64,000 nucleotides of DNA. Origin: Candidatus Accumulibacter necessarius (GTDB lineage Bacteria > Pseudomonadota > Gammaproteobacteria > Burkholderiales > Rhodocyclaceae). The DNA lies in assembly GCA_017302435.1 (NCBI GenBank), contig JAFLDL010000022.1, positions 1 through 64,000 of the forward strand, read 5' to 3'. Positions within the stretch are counted from its first letter, which is position 1, and every line of letters starts with the position of its first letter. Below, one piece after another: positions 55,525 through 64,000 of the stretch. The notes beneath the pieces were generated by a model that ran no database searches, had not been told where the DNA came from, and saw only the letters and a list, made by a program, of their open reading frames with translations. The position numbers and the translations under genes were made by a program.

Positions 55525-55896
55525 TTCGGGGACAGTATATTTATATCTGGGTTCTTTTGGCCGACAGTCGGTGGATTTTTGCTCACGGTCCAGGTGACAG
55601 GGAGGAGCCGCGCCTGACGATCAATTCGGTTGGCAAGCTTGCCGATCCACGAGCCGGACCCCGTGAAACGAGGGACAGCAAGGCAATCGTCCCGCGAGTT
55701 CAAATCGCCCAATGAATCGGGCTCCTACAGCGTATGCTTCAAGCCACCCCAGCCCATTGTGCGAGCGGGCGGTGTGATCGACTACCCCGCGGGTTGTTGT
55801 TGCGGAGGTGCGGCTGGAGGGGTAGAGGGCGGCTGCTGGGCTGTCCGAGCTTTCTATTGAGTATACTGTCACCCAATTAAGGTCACCAAATTAAGG
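55522..55896 (+). repeat. Composite A-B element, longest complete copy
   Basis: 375 bp. TAATTCGGGGACAGTATATT, the core, the long-form insert (GCCGATCCACGAGCCGGACC ... AAACGAGGGACAGCAAGGC, interrupted here) and a family-B REP (55704-55727, one mismatch). The block GCTTCAAGCCACCCCAGCCC ... CTACCCCGCGGG (interrupted here) and the right end GAGTATACTGTCACCCAATT, followed by GGTCACCAAATTAAGG, complete the copy. Confidence 0.92.
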
Positions 55897-55921
55897 CCAA
55901 GAACCACTTGTTTGTTAAAAA

Positions 55922-55942
55922 AGGGGACAGTATAGTTAACTC
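55922..55942 (+). repeat. Family-A repeat, left flank of RAYT-A
   Basis: GGGGACAGTATAGTTAACTC plus one C. Perfect inverted match (21/21) to the copy at 56671. Confidence 0.95.
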
Positions 55943-55975
55943 CACGGGATCACACAGACGGCCAGGAGGACGACG

Positions 55976-56647
55976 GTGGCGAGAATTGCGAGGGTGGTGG
56001 CATCGGGCTGTCCGCATCACGTGACACAGCGGGGTAACCGGTGCCAGCAGACTTTTTTCTCCGAGGACGATTATCGCGAGTACTTGCGCCTGATGTCAGC
56101 TTCGTGCGCGCGTACCGGGACGGAGGTCTGGGCTTACTGCCTGATGCCGAACCATGTCCACCTGATCATGGTGCCGCAGCATTCCGATGGGCTGCGAAGT
56201 GCGGTCAGTGAGGCGCACCGGCGCTTTACGCTTCGGATCAACGTCCGCGAAGGATGGCGGGGCCACCTTTGGCAGGAGCGCTTCCACTCATTCCTGCTGG
56301 ATGAAACGCATTTGCTGGCTGCCGTTCGGTATGTCGAGAACAACCCGGTTCGTGCCGGGCTGTGCGCGCACGCCGAAGACTGGCCGTGGTCCAGTGCCCG
56401 CGCACACTTGCGGGGTGAGGACGACGGGCTGGCAAGGGTTGCGCCGATGCTGGCTATGGTTGCGAACTGGCCAGAGTACCTGAGCGAAGCGACGGATCAG
56501 TCTCTGGCCGAAAAAATCCATGCTCACACCCGGACCGGGCGGCCGTTGGGCGAAGAGGCCTTCGTCGGAGAACTGGAAGCGCGGCTCGAGCGCAGGCTGC
56601 GGCCGCAGAAACGCGGTCCAAAGCCGAGATCGGAGACCGGCGAGTAG
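55976..56647 (+). CDS. HUH/Y1 REP-associated-like transposase (RAYT-A)
   Basis: A 223-residue IS200/RAYT-like Y1 transposase. RIARVVASGCPHHVTQRGNR is the family start, the HUH motif is MPNHVHLIMVPQ near residue 57 and the catalytic Tyr is in VRYVENNPVRAG near 119. A basic C-terminal tail (LRPQKRGPKPRSETGE) is added. Perfect inverted family-A copies lie 33 bp upstream and 23 bp downstream, defining a 770-bp unit. It is likely the enzyme that moves family-A repeats and the composite elements. A GTG start is used; the frame is intact. It is much longer than RAYT-B and of a different subgroup. Confidence 0.92.
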   Translation: MARIARVVASGCPHHVTQRGNRCQQTFFSEDDYREYLRLMSASCARTGTEVWAYCLMPNHVHLIMVPQHSDGLRSAVSEAHRRFTLRINVREGWRGHLWQERFHSFLLDETHLLAAVRYVENNPVRAGLCAHAEDWPWSSARAHLRGEDDGLARVAPMLAMVANWPEYLSEATDQSLAEKIHAHTRTGRPLGEEAFVGELEARLERRLRPQKRGPKPRSETGE

Positions 56648-56670
56648 CGCGTTCTGATCGGTGCTGCGGT

Positions 56671-56691
56671 GGAGTTAACTATACTGTCCCC
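56671..56691 (-). repeat. Family-A repeat, right flank of RAYT-A
   Basis: GGAGTTAACTATACTGTCCC plus C: the inverted mate of 55922. It also encodes the last codons and the TAG stop of the minus-strand amidase gene. Confidence 0.95.
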
Positions 56692-57437
56692 GAATTGCGC
56701 TTCGCGATTACCAGGCATTGTAGGAGGCGGCGCTCTGCTTCGCTCGCTGCTCCCTCCGCGTCGATGCCGAGGTAATGCCGCCGGAACGCGGCCATGGCGG
56801 CTGCCGGGTTGGTGAGGTCGTAACCGATGGCCTGGAGTGCAACCAGGGGGTCGGAAACATCCGGGATCGGTGTCAGTGGGGGCTCGTCGCACCACAAGCC
56901 AAAGCCCGCGCTTGCCAGACGTTGCCAGGGGAAATAACGACTCGGATCGACTTTTCGGCCGGGGGCCACATCGCCGTGCCCGAGGAAATTGCCCGTCGGA
57001 ATCCGGTAACGTTCCTTCAAGCCCTTCAACAGCTCAAGGAGACGCACGATCTGTGCTTCCGGGTAGGGTTCGGCACCCGTATTGTCGAGCTCGATGCCGA
57101 TTGACGCTGAGTTCAGATCGGTGTTTCCTCCCCACCAGGAGGCCCCGGCGTGCCAGGCGCGCCTTTCTTCGTCGACCAGCTGGTAAAGGGTGCCGTCGCG
57201 CCCGATCAGGTAATGCGAGCTGACTTTGCGGGCCGGGTCGGTGAGTGTCCTGAGGGCAGGCTCGACGCTGTCGTTGGTGGTGTCGTGGATGATCACGAAA
57301 TTGGGCCGACGGGCATTGTGGTTTGGCGACGGAACCGCAATGGCGCCTTCCTCTGGGCCGGTCGGAAAGCCGCCGCATCCGGCCAGCAAGACGCATGCGA
57401 AACCGAGACAAACGCCCGGCGCAAGCCGGGAAATCAA
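56679..57437 (-). CDS. AmiD-like lipoprotein N-acetylmuramoyl-L-alanine amidase
   Basis: A 252-residue lipoprotein amidase. The signal has lipobox LLAG-C near residue 22. The amidase_2 domain shows zinc ligands in FVIIHDTTNDSVEPALRTL and LGHGDVAPGRKVDPSRYFPW, with SSHYLIGRDGTLYQLVDEER between them. It cleaves the MurNAc-L-Ala bond of peptidoglycan or muropeptides, outer-membrane anchored. The TTG at 57437 with GGGAG upstream is the best start; the open frame extends much further. The C-terminal NSGTV and the stop codon come from the RAYT-A flanking repeat, so the natural end was altered. Confidence 0.88.
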   Translation of the reverse strand: MISRLAPGVCLGFACVLLAGCGGFPTGPEEGAIAVPSPNHNARRPNFVIIHDTTNDSVEPALRTLTDPARKVSSHYLIGRDGTLYQLVDEERRAWHAGASWWGGNTDLNSASIGIELDNTGAEPYPEAQIVRLLELLKGLKERYRIPTGNFLGHGDVAPGRKVDPSRYFPWQRLASAGFGLWCDEPPLTPIPDVSDPLVALQAIGYDLTNPAAAMAAFRRHYLGIDAEGAASEAERRLLQCLVIAKRNSGTV

Positions 57438-57690
57438 CTCTGGCTCCCGGGGCCGGGGGGTCGCCGGCGAGGTGATTTGCCTCTGGCCACGTGCCGGGCT
57501 GCAGGTTGATCGACAAAAAAGGTCATCTGCTGGGCTCCCCTTTGATCCGTACCTGCTTGCTTGCCGTGCAGCGGCGTATCCTTTTCGCTGGCCGCCGCAC
57601 AGGCCCTGCAGTCCAGAATTGACGACGGCTGCCGTGGCCGGCGATACTTGGCGCACCCGGGTCGATTCCCCATTCTCTATCGCCACCTTG

Positions 57691-57957
57691 ATGATCAACC
57701 GCGCCCTGCTCCTTACTCTCCTGCTCTCCGGCTGCGCCGATACCATGCTTGTGGGCTATGGTGCCGACACAAACTACCTGACCTTCGATCACCCGAATTC
57801 CGAAAAGGCCATTGCGGACGTTCGTACGAGGGCCGAAAGACTGTGCCAACAGCGTAAGCAGGTGGCGATCAGGACGGCAAGCGTCTGCTCCCTGACAAAG
57901 TGCGTGACCGACTATCAGTGCGCTGATGAGACCGATGTGATCAGGTATGGGCTATAG
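57691..57957 (+). CDS. Small lipoprotein, unknown family
   Basis: An 88-residue protein with a short signal and lipobox (LLLTLLLSG-C, Cys15). A mature part follows with four further cysteines (AERLCQQRKQVAIRTASVCS, LTKCVTDYQC), likely two disulfides in the periplasm. The open frame continues upstream but the ATG at 57691 places the lipobox correctly. No family recognised. Confidence 0.7.
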   Translation: MINRALLLTLLLSGCADTMLVGYGADTNYLTFDHPNSEKAIADVRTRAERLCQQRKQVAIRTASVCSLTKCVTDYQCADETDVIRYGL

Positions 57958-58061
57958 CGCACGGCAACGTGACGCGACCCCGTCAATGGTCAGCGCCCGG
58001 ACTCGATTTGTCCGGGCCCTCGGTTGTTGGCGCTCGAGCTCTTCCATCCCCCCGCCGCTGT

Positions 58062-58787
58062 TCACTCGTCCATGACGACGCTGGTGTAGACCTCCTGCAC
58101 GTCGTCGAGGCTTTCGAGGACGTCGATCAGCTTCTGCATGCGCACTGCTTCGTCACCGCCGAGTTGCGTTTCGTTTTCCGGTTTCATCGTCACGCCACCA
58201 TACTCGGCCTTGAAGCCGGCGGCTTCGAGGGCATCCTTGACCGCCATGTAGTCATTCGGCGCGGTCATCACTTCGACCGAGCCATCATCGTTGCTCAAGA
58301 CGTCGTCGGCTCCGGCTTCGATCGCCGCATCCATCAGCGCGGCCTCGTCAGTCCCGGGGGCAAACAGCAGCTGCCCGCAATGCCTGAACTGGAAGGCGAC
58401 ACAGCCATCGGTGCCGAGGTTGCCGCCGTACTTGTTGAAGGCATGGCGGACGTCGGCGACGGTACGCGTCTTGTTGTCGGTCAGACAGTCGACGATCACG
58501 GCGGCGCCGCCGATGCCGTAGCCTTCGTAGCGGATCTCGACGTACTCGACGCCTTCGATCTCGCCGGTGCCCTTCTTGATCGCGTTGTCGATCTTGTCCC
58601 TGGGCATGTTGACGCCCTTGCCCTTGTCGATCGCCAGCCGCAGACGCGGGTTGAACGACGGGTCGCCGCCGCCCATCTTGGCCGATACGGTGATTTCCTT
58701 GGCGATCTTGGAAAAGGATGCGCTGCGCTTCTCATCCTGGCGACCCTTGCGGTGCTGGATATTGGCCCATTTCGAGTGTCCTGCCAT
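58062..58787 (-). CDS. YebC/PmpR-family DNA-binding / translation-associated protein
   Basis: A 241-residue YebC protein. [20 protein letters not shown] is the invariant start, followed by [20 protein letters not shown] and [20 protein letters not shown]. YebC proteins are described as transcription regulators and, more recently, as relieving ribosome stalling. A very long open frame continues upstream of the ATG but has no coding features. It is divergent from the HerA-like gene. Confidence 0.95.
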   Translation of the reverse strand: MAGHSKWANIQHRKGRQDEKRSASFSKIAKEITVSAKMGGGDPSFNPRLRLAIDKGKGVNMPRDKIDNAIKKGTGEIEGVEYVEIRYEGYGIGGAAVIVDCLTDNKTRTVADVRHAFNKYGGNLGTDGCVAFQFRHCGQLLFAPGTDEAALMDAAIEAGADDVLSNDDGSVEVMTAPNDYMAVKDALEAAGFKAEYGGVTMKPENETQLGGDEAVRMQKLIDVLESLDDVQEVYTSVVMDE

Positions 58788-58928
58788 GCTGCCCTCTTGT
58801 GATTGCTCGTCTGCTACGGCTGTCGCCCGAGGCAACAAAACCGGCCGCAAATGGTTGATAATCAAGCACGGCATTTTAGCACTTCCCGTTCTGCCGCCCC
58901 TTGCTGTCATCACTTTCCGGAGTCGATC

Positions 58929-60452
58929 ATGGTCACACCCCTTGTCATCGCCAAACACGAAGAGACCGAACTGGCGCTGCTGCCGGCGCTCGCCAACCGG
59001 CACGGCCTGATCACCGGTGCCACCGGCACCGGCAAGACGATCACCCTGCAGCTGCTGGCCGAGCGGTTTTCCGCGATTGGCGTGCCGGTGTTCATGGCCG
59101 ACGTGAAAGGGGATCTTTCGGGTCTCGCTGCGCCGGGCAGCCTGAGCCCGAAGATGCAGTCGCGCCTTGATATGCTCGGCGTCACGGATTACGCGCCGGC
59201 GAAATGTCCGGTCGCTTTCTGGGATGTTTTCGGCGCGCAGGGGCATCCGGTGCGCGCGACGATTTCGGACATGGGGCCGGTGTTGCTGGCGCGGCTGCTG
59301 AATCTCAACGACACGCAGGCGGGTGTGCTGCAGCTGGTGTTCAGGATCGCCGACGACAACGGCCTGCTGCTGCTGGATCTGAAGGATCTGCGGGCAATGA
59401 TTCAATACGTCGGCGAGAACGCGAAGAGCTTCACGACGGAGTACGGCAATGTCTCGGCCGCCTCGGTCGGTGCCATCCAGCGCGGGTTGCTGAACCTGGG
59501 CGAGCAGGGGGGCGAAGTCTTCTTCGGCGAGCCGATGCTGGACATTGCCGACCTGATGCAGACCGACGATGGCAAGGGCGTGGTCAACATTCTCGCCGGC
59601 GACAAGCTGATGGCCTCGCCACGCCTGTACTCGACCTTCCTGCTCTGGCTGCTGTCCGAGTTGTTCGAGCAACTGCCGGAAGTTGGCGATCTTGACAAAC
59701 CCAAGCTGGTGTTCTTCTTTGACGAGGCGCACCTGCTGTTCAACGAAGCGCCGGCGGCGCTCCTGGAGAAGATCGAACAGGTGGTGCGCCTGATCCGTTC
59801 GAAGGGGGTCGGCATTTACTTCGTGACGCAGAATCCGCTCGACATCCCCGATACCGTTCTCGGTCAGCTCGGCAACCGGGTCCAGCATGCGCTGCGGGCG
59901 TTCACGCCACGTGACCAGAAGGCGGTGAAAGCGGCTGCCCAGACCTTGCGGGCGAATCCGCGCTTCGATGCCGAGACGGCGATCACCGAACTCGGCGTCG
60001 GCGAGGCGCTGGTTTCCTTTCTCGACGAGAAGGGCCGGCCCAACGTCGTCGAGCGCGCCTTCATCCTGCCGCCGGCGTCGCGTATCGGTCCGCAGACTGC
60101 CGAAGAGCGGCAGGCAGTGATCCGGAGTTCGGCGATCTACGGCCATTACGAGAAGGCGGTCGATCGCGAGTCGGCCTACGAGAAGCTGAAGGGCAGCAGC
60201 GCTGCCCAGGCGAATGGCGGGACGCAGCCGACTGCCGGCGAGCCGGCGCCGGCGGCTGCCGGTGGCGGCTGGCTGGGCGGTCTCGGCGACCTCTTCGGCG
60301 GCGGCGCCGCTGGCGGCCGGACACGGGGCGGCGATTCGGTGATCGAGACGGCCGCCAAGAGTGCTGCGCGGGCCATCGGCTCGCAGGTCGGCCGCGAGAT
60401 CATTCGTGGTGTGCTGGGGTCCATCCTCGGTGGCGGTTCGCGCCGGCGCTGA
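58929..60452 (+). CDS. HerA-like ATPase, DUF853/YjgR type
   Basis: A 507-residue P-loop ATPase. Walker [21 protein letters not shown] is near residue 27-40, Walker [18 protein letters not shown] near 258, and [20 protein letters not shown] and the arginine-rich end of the RecA fold follow. The C-terminus is Gly/Ala-rich ([20 protein letters not shown]) and ends with a basic GGGSRRR tail. It belongs to the HerA/FtsK-like DUF853 group of uncertain role, probably a hexameric DNA-dependent motor. It is 105 bp upstream of the TIR gene. Confidence 0.9.
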   Translation: MVTPLVIAKHEETELALLPALANRHGLITGATGTGKTITLQLLAERFSAIGVPVFMADVKGDLSGLAAPGSLSPKMQSRLDMLGVTDYAPAKCPVAFWDVFGAQGHPVRATISDMGPVLLARLLNLNDTQAGVLQLVFRIADDNGLLLLDLKDLRAMIQYVGENAKSFTTEYGNVSAASVGAIQRGLLNLGEQGGEVFFGEPMLDIADLMQTDDGKGVVNILAGDKLMASPRLYSTFLLWLLSELFEQLPEVGDLDKPKLVFFFDEAHLLFNEAPAALLEKIEQVVRLIRSKGVGIYFVTQNPLDIPDTVLGQLGNRVQHALRAFTPRDQKAVKAAAQTLRANPRFDAETAITELGVGEALVSFLDEKGRPNVVERAFILPPASRIGPQTAEERQAVIRSSAIYGHYEKAVDRESAYEKLKGSSAAQANGGTQPTAGEPAPAAAGGGWLGGLGDLFGGGAAGGRTRGGDSVIETAAKSAARAIGSQVGREIIRGVLGSILGGGSRRR

Positions 60453-60557
60453 GCGGCCCTGACCTGGCGTGACTGATGGCCGGTCAGGCGTTGCCATGCT
60501 GCCGTTGGCCTGTCCATCGGCAGTCCCCGTTCTGCAATTGTTGTGCTTGGTGATTCC

Positions 60558-61838
60558 ATGGCTGATATCCCGCTGCGTGAACGTCCCTTCGACACTTTCC
60601 TGAGTCACGCCCACGCCGACAAGGCGGTGGTGGACCGCATACACGCGTGGCTGGAGCGCGCCGGGCTTAAGGTCTGGTACGACGCGACGCATCTGGGTGC
60701 CGGTACGAAGATTGCCAGCGAACTCGGCCAGGCGATCGCCCAGTGCCGCTCGGCGCTGGTGGTGATGTCCCGCGCTTCGGTCGAATCGGGTTGGGTCGAG
60801 GATGAATGGAACCTGGCATCGGTGGAACGTAACCGCAAGGCGACGCGTGACTTCCGGGTCATCCCGCTGCGCCTCGAGGACTGTGAGCTGCCCCGTTTTC
60901 TGGAGTCTACGAAATGGGTCGACCTGGTCGGTCGACTGGACGACGTGGCTGCCTGGGCCGAGGTTCTGGATGCGATGGCCGGTGACGACACCGACCTGGA
61001 TGCGGTGCGGCCGCTGGATGTGTATGTCAGTCGCAGCTGGCAGGTCGGCCGCGAGCAGACCCTGGCCGACCAGGTGCTGGCCCGCCTGGCGGCGCCCGAC
61101 CTGCGCCTGATTGGCGACTCGCCCGAATGGCCGAGCTTCAGCGGCGACCGTATTCGCTCGATCATGCGCAGTTGCGGCGGCGTCGTCTGCATCATTCCGA
61201 ACCGGCCGCGCAGTGCCGACAACGACCGGCTGAAGTACTTCATTCGCGAGGCCCGCACGGCAGGGCAACTCGGGCTGCCCCTGCTGGTGGTGGCCGAGGA
61301 CGGCGCTGACCTCCCGGCCGACCTGCCGGTGCGCCTGCGGGCCGGCGCCGACGGCGTCAATGCACATCCCGCTTTGGCCGCCGACCTCGCCGAGGGGGTG
61401 GAGGAGTTCCTTGAGCGCTGCCGCAGCCGGCCACGCGCCGGCCATGTGTTCCTGGCCACCGATTTCGACGAGGCCTCTCGCGCGCGCAACCACCTGCTGC
61501 GCCGGGTGATCCAGCGCTGCAGTGGTCTGCGCTGCGTGGTCGGCGAGCAGGTCGGCGGCGATAGCGTGCACAGCTCGATCATCAGCCTGATTCGCGACGC
61601 GGTGTGGGTGCTGGCCGACGTCAGCGGCAACAATCTGAACACCTGTATCGAGGCCGGCGCTGCTTGCGGTGCGGCGGTCGATTGCACGCTGGTGGCGCGC
61701 AAACCCTACCAGCAGCAGCCCTTCATGCTGCGCGGCATGGAACTCAAGACCTATGACGATGCGGTGGACCTGCTGGCCATCGCGCACCGGGCGGCGAGGG
61801 CTTATCGGCGCAAGGTGCTGCGCATTGGCAACGACTAA
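60558..61838 (+). CDS. TIR-domain protein with two extra Rossmann-like domains
   Basis: A 426-residue protein. The TIR domain (about 8-145) has [40 protein letters not shown] and the putative NAD-glycohydrolase Glu in SGWVEDEW near residue 83. A second module (about 153-285, [20 protein letters not shown] ... [11 protein letters not shown]) and a third (about 294-420, [20 protein letters not shown] ... [20 protein letters not shown]) look like nucleotide-sensing or deoxyribosyltransferase-like Rossmann folds. A TIR effector plus sensor in one chain suggests anti-phage or stress signalling, but no known system can be named. GTG 60543 is an alternative start. Confidence 0.82.
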   Translation: MADIPLRERPFDTFLSHAHADKAVVDRIHAWLERAGLKVWYDATHLGAGTKIASELGQAIAQCRSALVVMSRASVESGWVEDEWNLASVERNRKATRDFRVIPLRLEDCELPRFLESTKWVDLVGRLDDVAAWAEVLDAMAGDDTDLDAVRPLDVYVSRSWQVGREQTLADQVLARLAAPDLRLIGDSPEWPSFSGDRIRSIMRSCGGVVCIIPNRPRSADNDRLKYFIREARTAGQLGLPLLVVAEDGADLPADLPVRLRAGADGVNAHPALAADLAEGVEEFLERCRSRPRAGHVFLATDFDEASRARNHLLRRVIQRCSGLRCVVGEQVGGDSVHSSIISLIRDAVWVLADVSGNNLNTCIEAGAACGAAVDCTLVARKPYQQQPFMLRGMELKTYDDAVDLLAIAHRAARAYRRKVLRIGND

Positions 61839-61890
61839 GGAGTTGGCCACGTGCCGTCGCCGACTGCGCTGCGCCTGCTGGCTGGGCAGG

Positions 61891-62703
61891 TCAGCGACCT
61901 GCCGAGAGTCGCCGCAGCACGCCACTGAGCACCGCAAAAGCAACCAGCAGGAGGCCGCACAGGGGACTGAAAGGCTGGTCGAGCGAGAGCGCCAGGGCGA
62001 ATGCGAGGACGTAGATCGCGACGCCGGTCGCCGTCGCAAGGAGCAGGCATTGACGCCAGCCACCACCCCAGGCAAAGGCCACCAGCGGTGGCACGAAGAT
62101 CAGCGCGAAGGCACCCATTACGCCCAGGCTCATGGTCGCCAGCGCCAGCGCGCCGGCGACCAGCAGATCGAAGACGAGTTGCGCGCGTCTCCCGGACAGC
62201 CCGCGTGCGCGCAGGAAGTCGGGAAAGAAATGCGCCAGCAACAGGCGTTGCGAGAGCAGTCGCATGACGAACAGGGAAGCGAGCGCAAGGGCGGCGGCCG
62301 AGATCAGGTGGGACTGGTCGGTGAAGTAGAGCTGGCCGTCGAAGAGGGCTTGCCCGATACGTTCCGCCAGCGGCAGATTGCTCACCATGAGCACCGAGGC
62401 TGCCCAGCCAAGCAGGAGCAGCAAGCCATAGGCGGCCCCCTGCGTGGTGTGCGACGAGCCATCGAAGGCGTGTTTGAGACTGCCGGCCAGGCCGGCGGCA
62501 GCCAGCCCGCCGAACACCATCGGCAGGCCGGCGAGCATCGCCAGCAGCGAGCCGGCAGCCGCCGTCTGGGCAAAGGCCAGGGCGGCCAGCCACTCGCCGC
62601 GCAGGCGAAGGTAGCAGCCGAGCAGTGGCAGCAGCATGGCGAACATCAAGCCGGTCAGGAAAGGCCCGGCAAAGAGCGGGTCGAGTAGCAGGGCAGGGTT
62701 CAT
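61891..62703 (-). CDS. Metal (Zn/Mn-type) ABC transporter permease
   Basis: A 270-residue ABC-3 family permease with about eight membrane segments. [20 protein letters not shown] opens the protein. [20 protein letters not shown] near 205 matches the conserved LxVxxxGALLVxxxLxxPA loop region in degenerate form. It is the last gene of a minus-strand importer operon; its ATG overlaps the ATPase stop by 4 bp. Confidence 0.88.
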   Translation of the reverse strand: MNPALLLDPLFAGPFLTGLMFAMLLPLLGCYLRLRGEWLAALAFAQTAAAGSLLAMLAGLPMVFGGLAAAGLAGSLKHAFDGSSHTTQGAAYGLLLLLGWAASVLMVSNLPLAERIGQALFDGQLYFTDQSHLISAAALALASLFVMRLLSQRLLLAHFFPDFLRARGLSGRRAQLVFDLLVAGALALATMSLGVMGAFALIFVPPLVAFAWGGGWRQCLLLATATGVAIYVLAFALALSLDQPFSPLCGLLLVAFAVLSGVLRRLSAGR

Positions 62704-63266
62704 CCGAGGCTGATCTTCCGGTGGCAGACGGCATTGATGAAGCGTTGGTCGTGGCTGACCACGAGCAAGCCGCAGCCGGCGTCGGCGCGCCGCTGCAGCA
62801 CCCGCTCGAGAAAGATCGTGCCTTCGGGGTCGAGGTTGTTGGTCGGCTCGTCGAGCAGGACGACGTCAGCCGCTGCGAGCAGGCAGGACCAGAGGTAGAG
62901 AAACTGGAGCTGTCCTCCGGAGAGCCTGTCGAGCCGTTTGCCGAGCTGTGTCGAGAGCCAGGGTGGCAGCTCCTCCGGACTGGCGCCGGTCAGTGCCAGC
63001 AGGTCGGTGGCATTGATCGGGAGACCATCGATCGCCGGCGGCTGTTGCTGCTGCAGCGAGATCTGCAAGCCGGCCGCCTTGCCGATCTGGCCCGAGAAGA
63101 TCCTTGCCGATCCGGTCAGGGCAGCCAGCAGCGTCGACTTGCCGCAGGCATTGGGCCCGACGACGCCGAGGATCTCGCTGCGGGCGAGGCGAAACGAGAG
63201 CGGGCCAACCACCGGCCGGGTGTAGCCGGCGGTCAGCGCGTCGATGTCGAGCAGTGGCTTCGGCAC
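62700..63266 (-). CDS. Metal ABC transporter ATPase
   Basis: A 188-residue ATPase with Walker A GVVGPNACGKSTLLAALTGS, Q-loop in LQISLQQQQPPA, signature RLSGGQLQFLYLWSCLLAAA, Walker B VVLLDEPTNNLD and switch SHDQRF. The GTG at 63266 sits 1 bp after the substrate-binding protein's stop, and the frame upstream of it is an artefact. It is shorter than most ZnuC proteins (about 230-250), lacking the C-terminal extension. Confidence 0.9.
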   Translation of the reverse strand: MPKPLLDIDALTAGYTRPVVGPLSFRLARSEILGVVGPNACGKSTLLAALTGSARIFSGQIGKAAGLQISLQQQQPPAIDGLPINATDLLALTGASPEELPPWLSTQLGKRLDRLSGGQLQFLYLWSCLLAAADVVLLDEPTNNLDPEGTIFLERVLQRRADAGCGLLVVSHDQRFINAVCHRKISLG

Positions 63267-63267
63267 G

Positions 63268-64000
63268 CTACAGCGCCCTGAGGAGGCGGTTGATGGTGTC
63301 GTCGTAGAGCGAGAAGAGGTTGGTCGCCTCGGGCGTGCCGCCGATGGTGAACGGCAGTACGACGACCGGAATTCCCGTTCGCTCGGCGATCCAGAGTGAG
63401 GGCGCGGCATGTTGGTAGGCGGCGCGGAGGACCATTCTGGCTGGCTGAGCGGTCTGCTGGGCGACGATCCCGGCCAGCCACGAGCTGGTCGGTTCAAGCC
63501 CGGGTTTTGGTTCGAGCGTGCCGGTTTCCTTCAGGCCGAGCCAGTTCTGCAAATAGGGAAAGGCCTTGTGCTGAACCAGCACCGGTACGCCGCGCAGCGG
63601 CGCAGCTTGTTTCTCCCAGCGGACCAGCGCGGTTCGCAGGCGTTCGGCGAATGCCTGGTAGTTGGCGACGTAGGCGGTGGCATTGGCCGGGTCGAGCTCG
63701 ACCATGCGTCGGGCCAACGCCTCGCCGACCTTGAGCAGATTGCGCGGATCGGTCTGGATATGCGGGTTGCCTGCGGCATGCACGTCGCCGAGAGTCCGGT
63801 CGAGCACCGGGGGGATTTCCAGCATGCTGACGAAACGTGCGGCTTCGAAGTAGCCGGGTCGGCCGAACTGGATGGCGGCGTTGCCCGACTCGCGAACGAC
63901 CAACGGTAACCAGCCGATCTCGAGATCGGCGCCGGTCGCCACCACCAGCTGCGCTGTGCGCGCGCGGGCGATCAGCGAGGGTTTGGCCTCGATTCGGTGG
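63268..64000 (-). CDS. Metal ABC transporter substrate-binding protein (C-terminal part, runs off window)
   Basis: The frame is open to the window end. It contains LVVATGADLEIGWLPLVVRE, NPHIQTDPRNLLKVGEALAR (the NPH metal-ligand His) and VLVQHKAFPYLQNWLGLKET with the second His. The C-terminal TGIPVVVLPFTIGGTPEATN then LFSLYDDTINRLL replaces the usual DPLG end. This is the ZnuA/TroA-type cluster A-I solute-binding fold. Zinc or manganese import is likely. The N-terminal signal lies outside the window. Confidence 0.88.
   Translation of the reverse strand, partial: HRIEAKPSLIARARTAQLVVATGADLEIGWLPLVVRESGNAAIQFGRPGYFEAARFVSMLEIPPVLDRTLGDVHAAGNPHIQTDPRNLLKVGEALARRMVELDPANATAYVANYQAFAERLRTALVRWEKQAAPLRGVPVLVQHKAFPYLQNWLGLKETGTLEPKPGLEPTSSWLAGIVAQQTAQPARMVLRAAYQHAAPSLWIAERTGIPVVVLPFTIGGTPEATNLFSLYDDTINRLLRAL

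Noticed and set aside
58062-62075. A 1337-codon minus-strand open frame
   Set aside because: Only its first-to-be-terminated 241 codons (from 58787) are a real gene, yebC. The rest is antisense to the HerA-like and TIR genes and shows the Arg/Ala/Gln-rich look of a high-GC shadow frame.

Overview
The window reads as a high-GC betaproteobacterial chromosome, most like Rhodocyclales and plausibly a Candidatus Accumulibacter-type organism. This is inferred from gene content and codon use, not from a search. Most of it is GC-rich. A clearly AT-richer island (about 31.7-39.6 kb) sits inside an exopolysaccharide (EPS)/O-antigen locus.

Layout. 1-2.1 kb (minus): three subunits of a biotin-dependent sodium-pump decarboxylase (methylmalonyl-CoA decarboxylase type), then a tRNA-Leu(CAG) with its terminator. 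2.7-10.1 kb (plus): RNase R, a frameshifted napF relic, a three-domain ACP / acyl-AMP ligase / PlsC fusion, and a CHAT protease with a C-terminal TIR-like domain. 10.1-15.9 kb (minus): a thioesterase, a gamma-carbonic anhydrase and a four-gene MacAB-TolC-type export operon. 16.1-18.6 kb (plus): a DUF3301 protein, an RfaH-type NusG paralogue and a beta-CASP nuclease.

18.6-57 kb is the EPS locus and a repeat-driven genomic junkyard. It opens with an EPS-associated MarR regulator and an exact ops element (GGCGGTAGCGTG) upstream of gmd, matching the RfaH-like protein encoded 3 kb earlier. Sugar-nucleotide genes (gmd, fcl, rfbA, rfbC), the AT-rich wzx/wzy/glycosyltransferase/acetyltransferase core, two GT2 transferases, a UDP-glucuronate epimerase and ugd make up the working pathway. 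Around them lie toxin-antitoxin pairs (MNT/HEPN, UPF0175/DUF3368, FitAB, ParDE), Rpn-type nucleases, nested insertion sequences, and many truncated genes, including five ugd fragments.

Two short repeat families saturate this region. Family A has the core GGGGACAGTATA. Family B is GTAG followed by a palindrome. Each family has its own HUH/REP-associated transposase gene in the window, and each of those genes is flanked by perfect inverted copies of its own repeat. The two families are joined into a composite, MITE-like element with family-A ends (up to about 375 bp). Repeat orientation flips across the repeat-free EPS core. Repeat edges supply the stop codons of several genes and truncate others.

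56.7-64 kb (right flank): a lipoprotein amidase, a small lipoprotein, a YebC-family regulator, a HerA-like ATPase, a TIR-domain protein with two further Rossmann-like domains, and a zinc/manganese-type ABC importer that runs off the window end.
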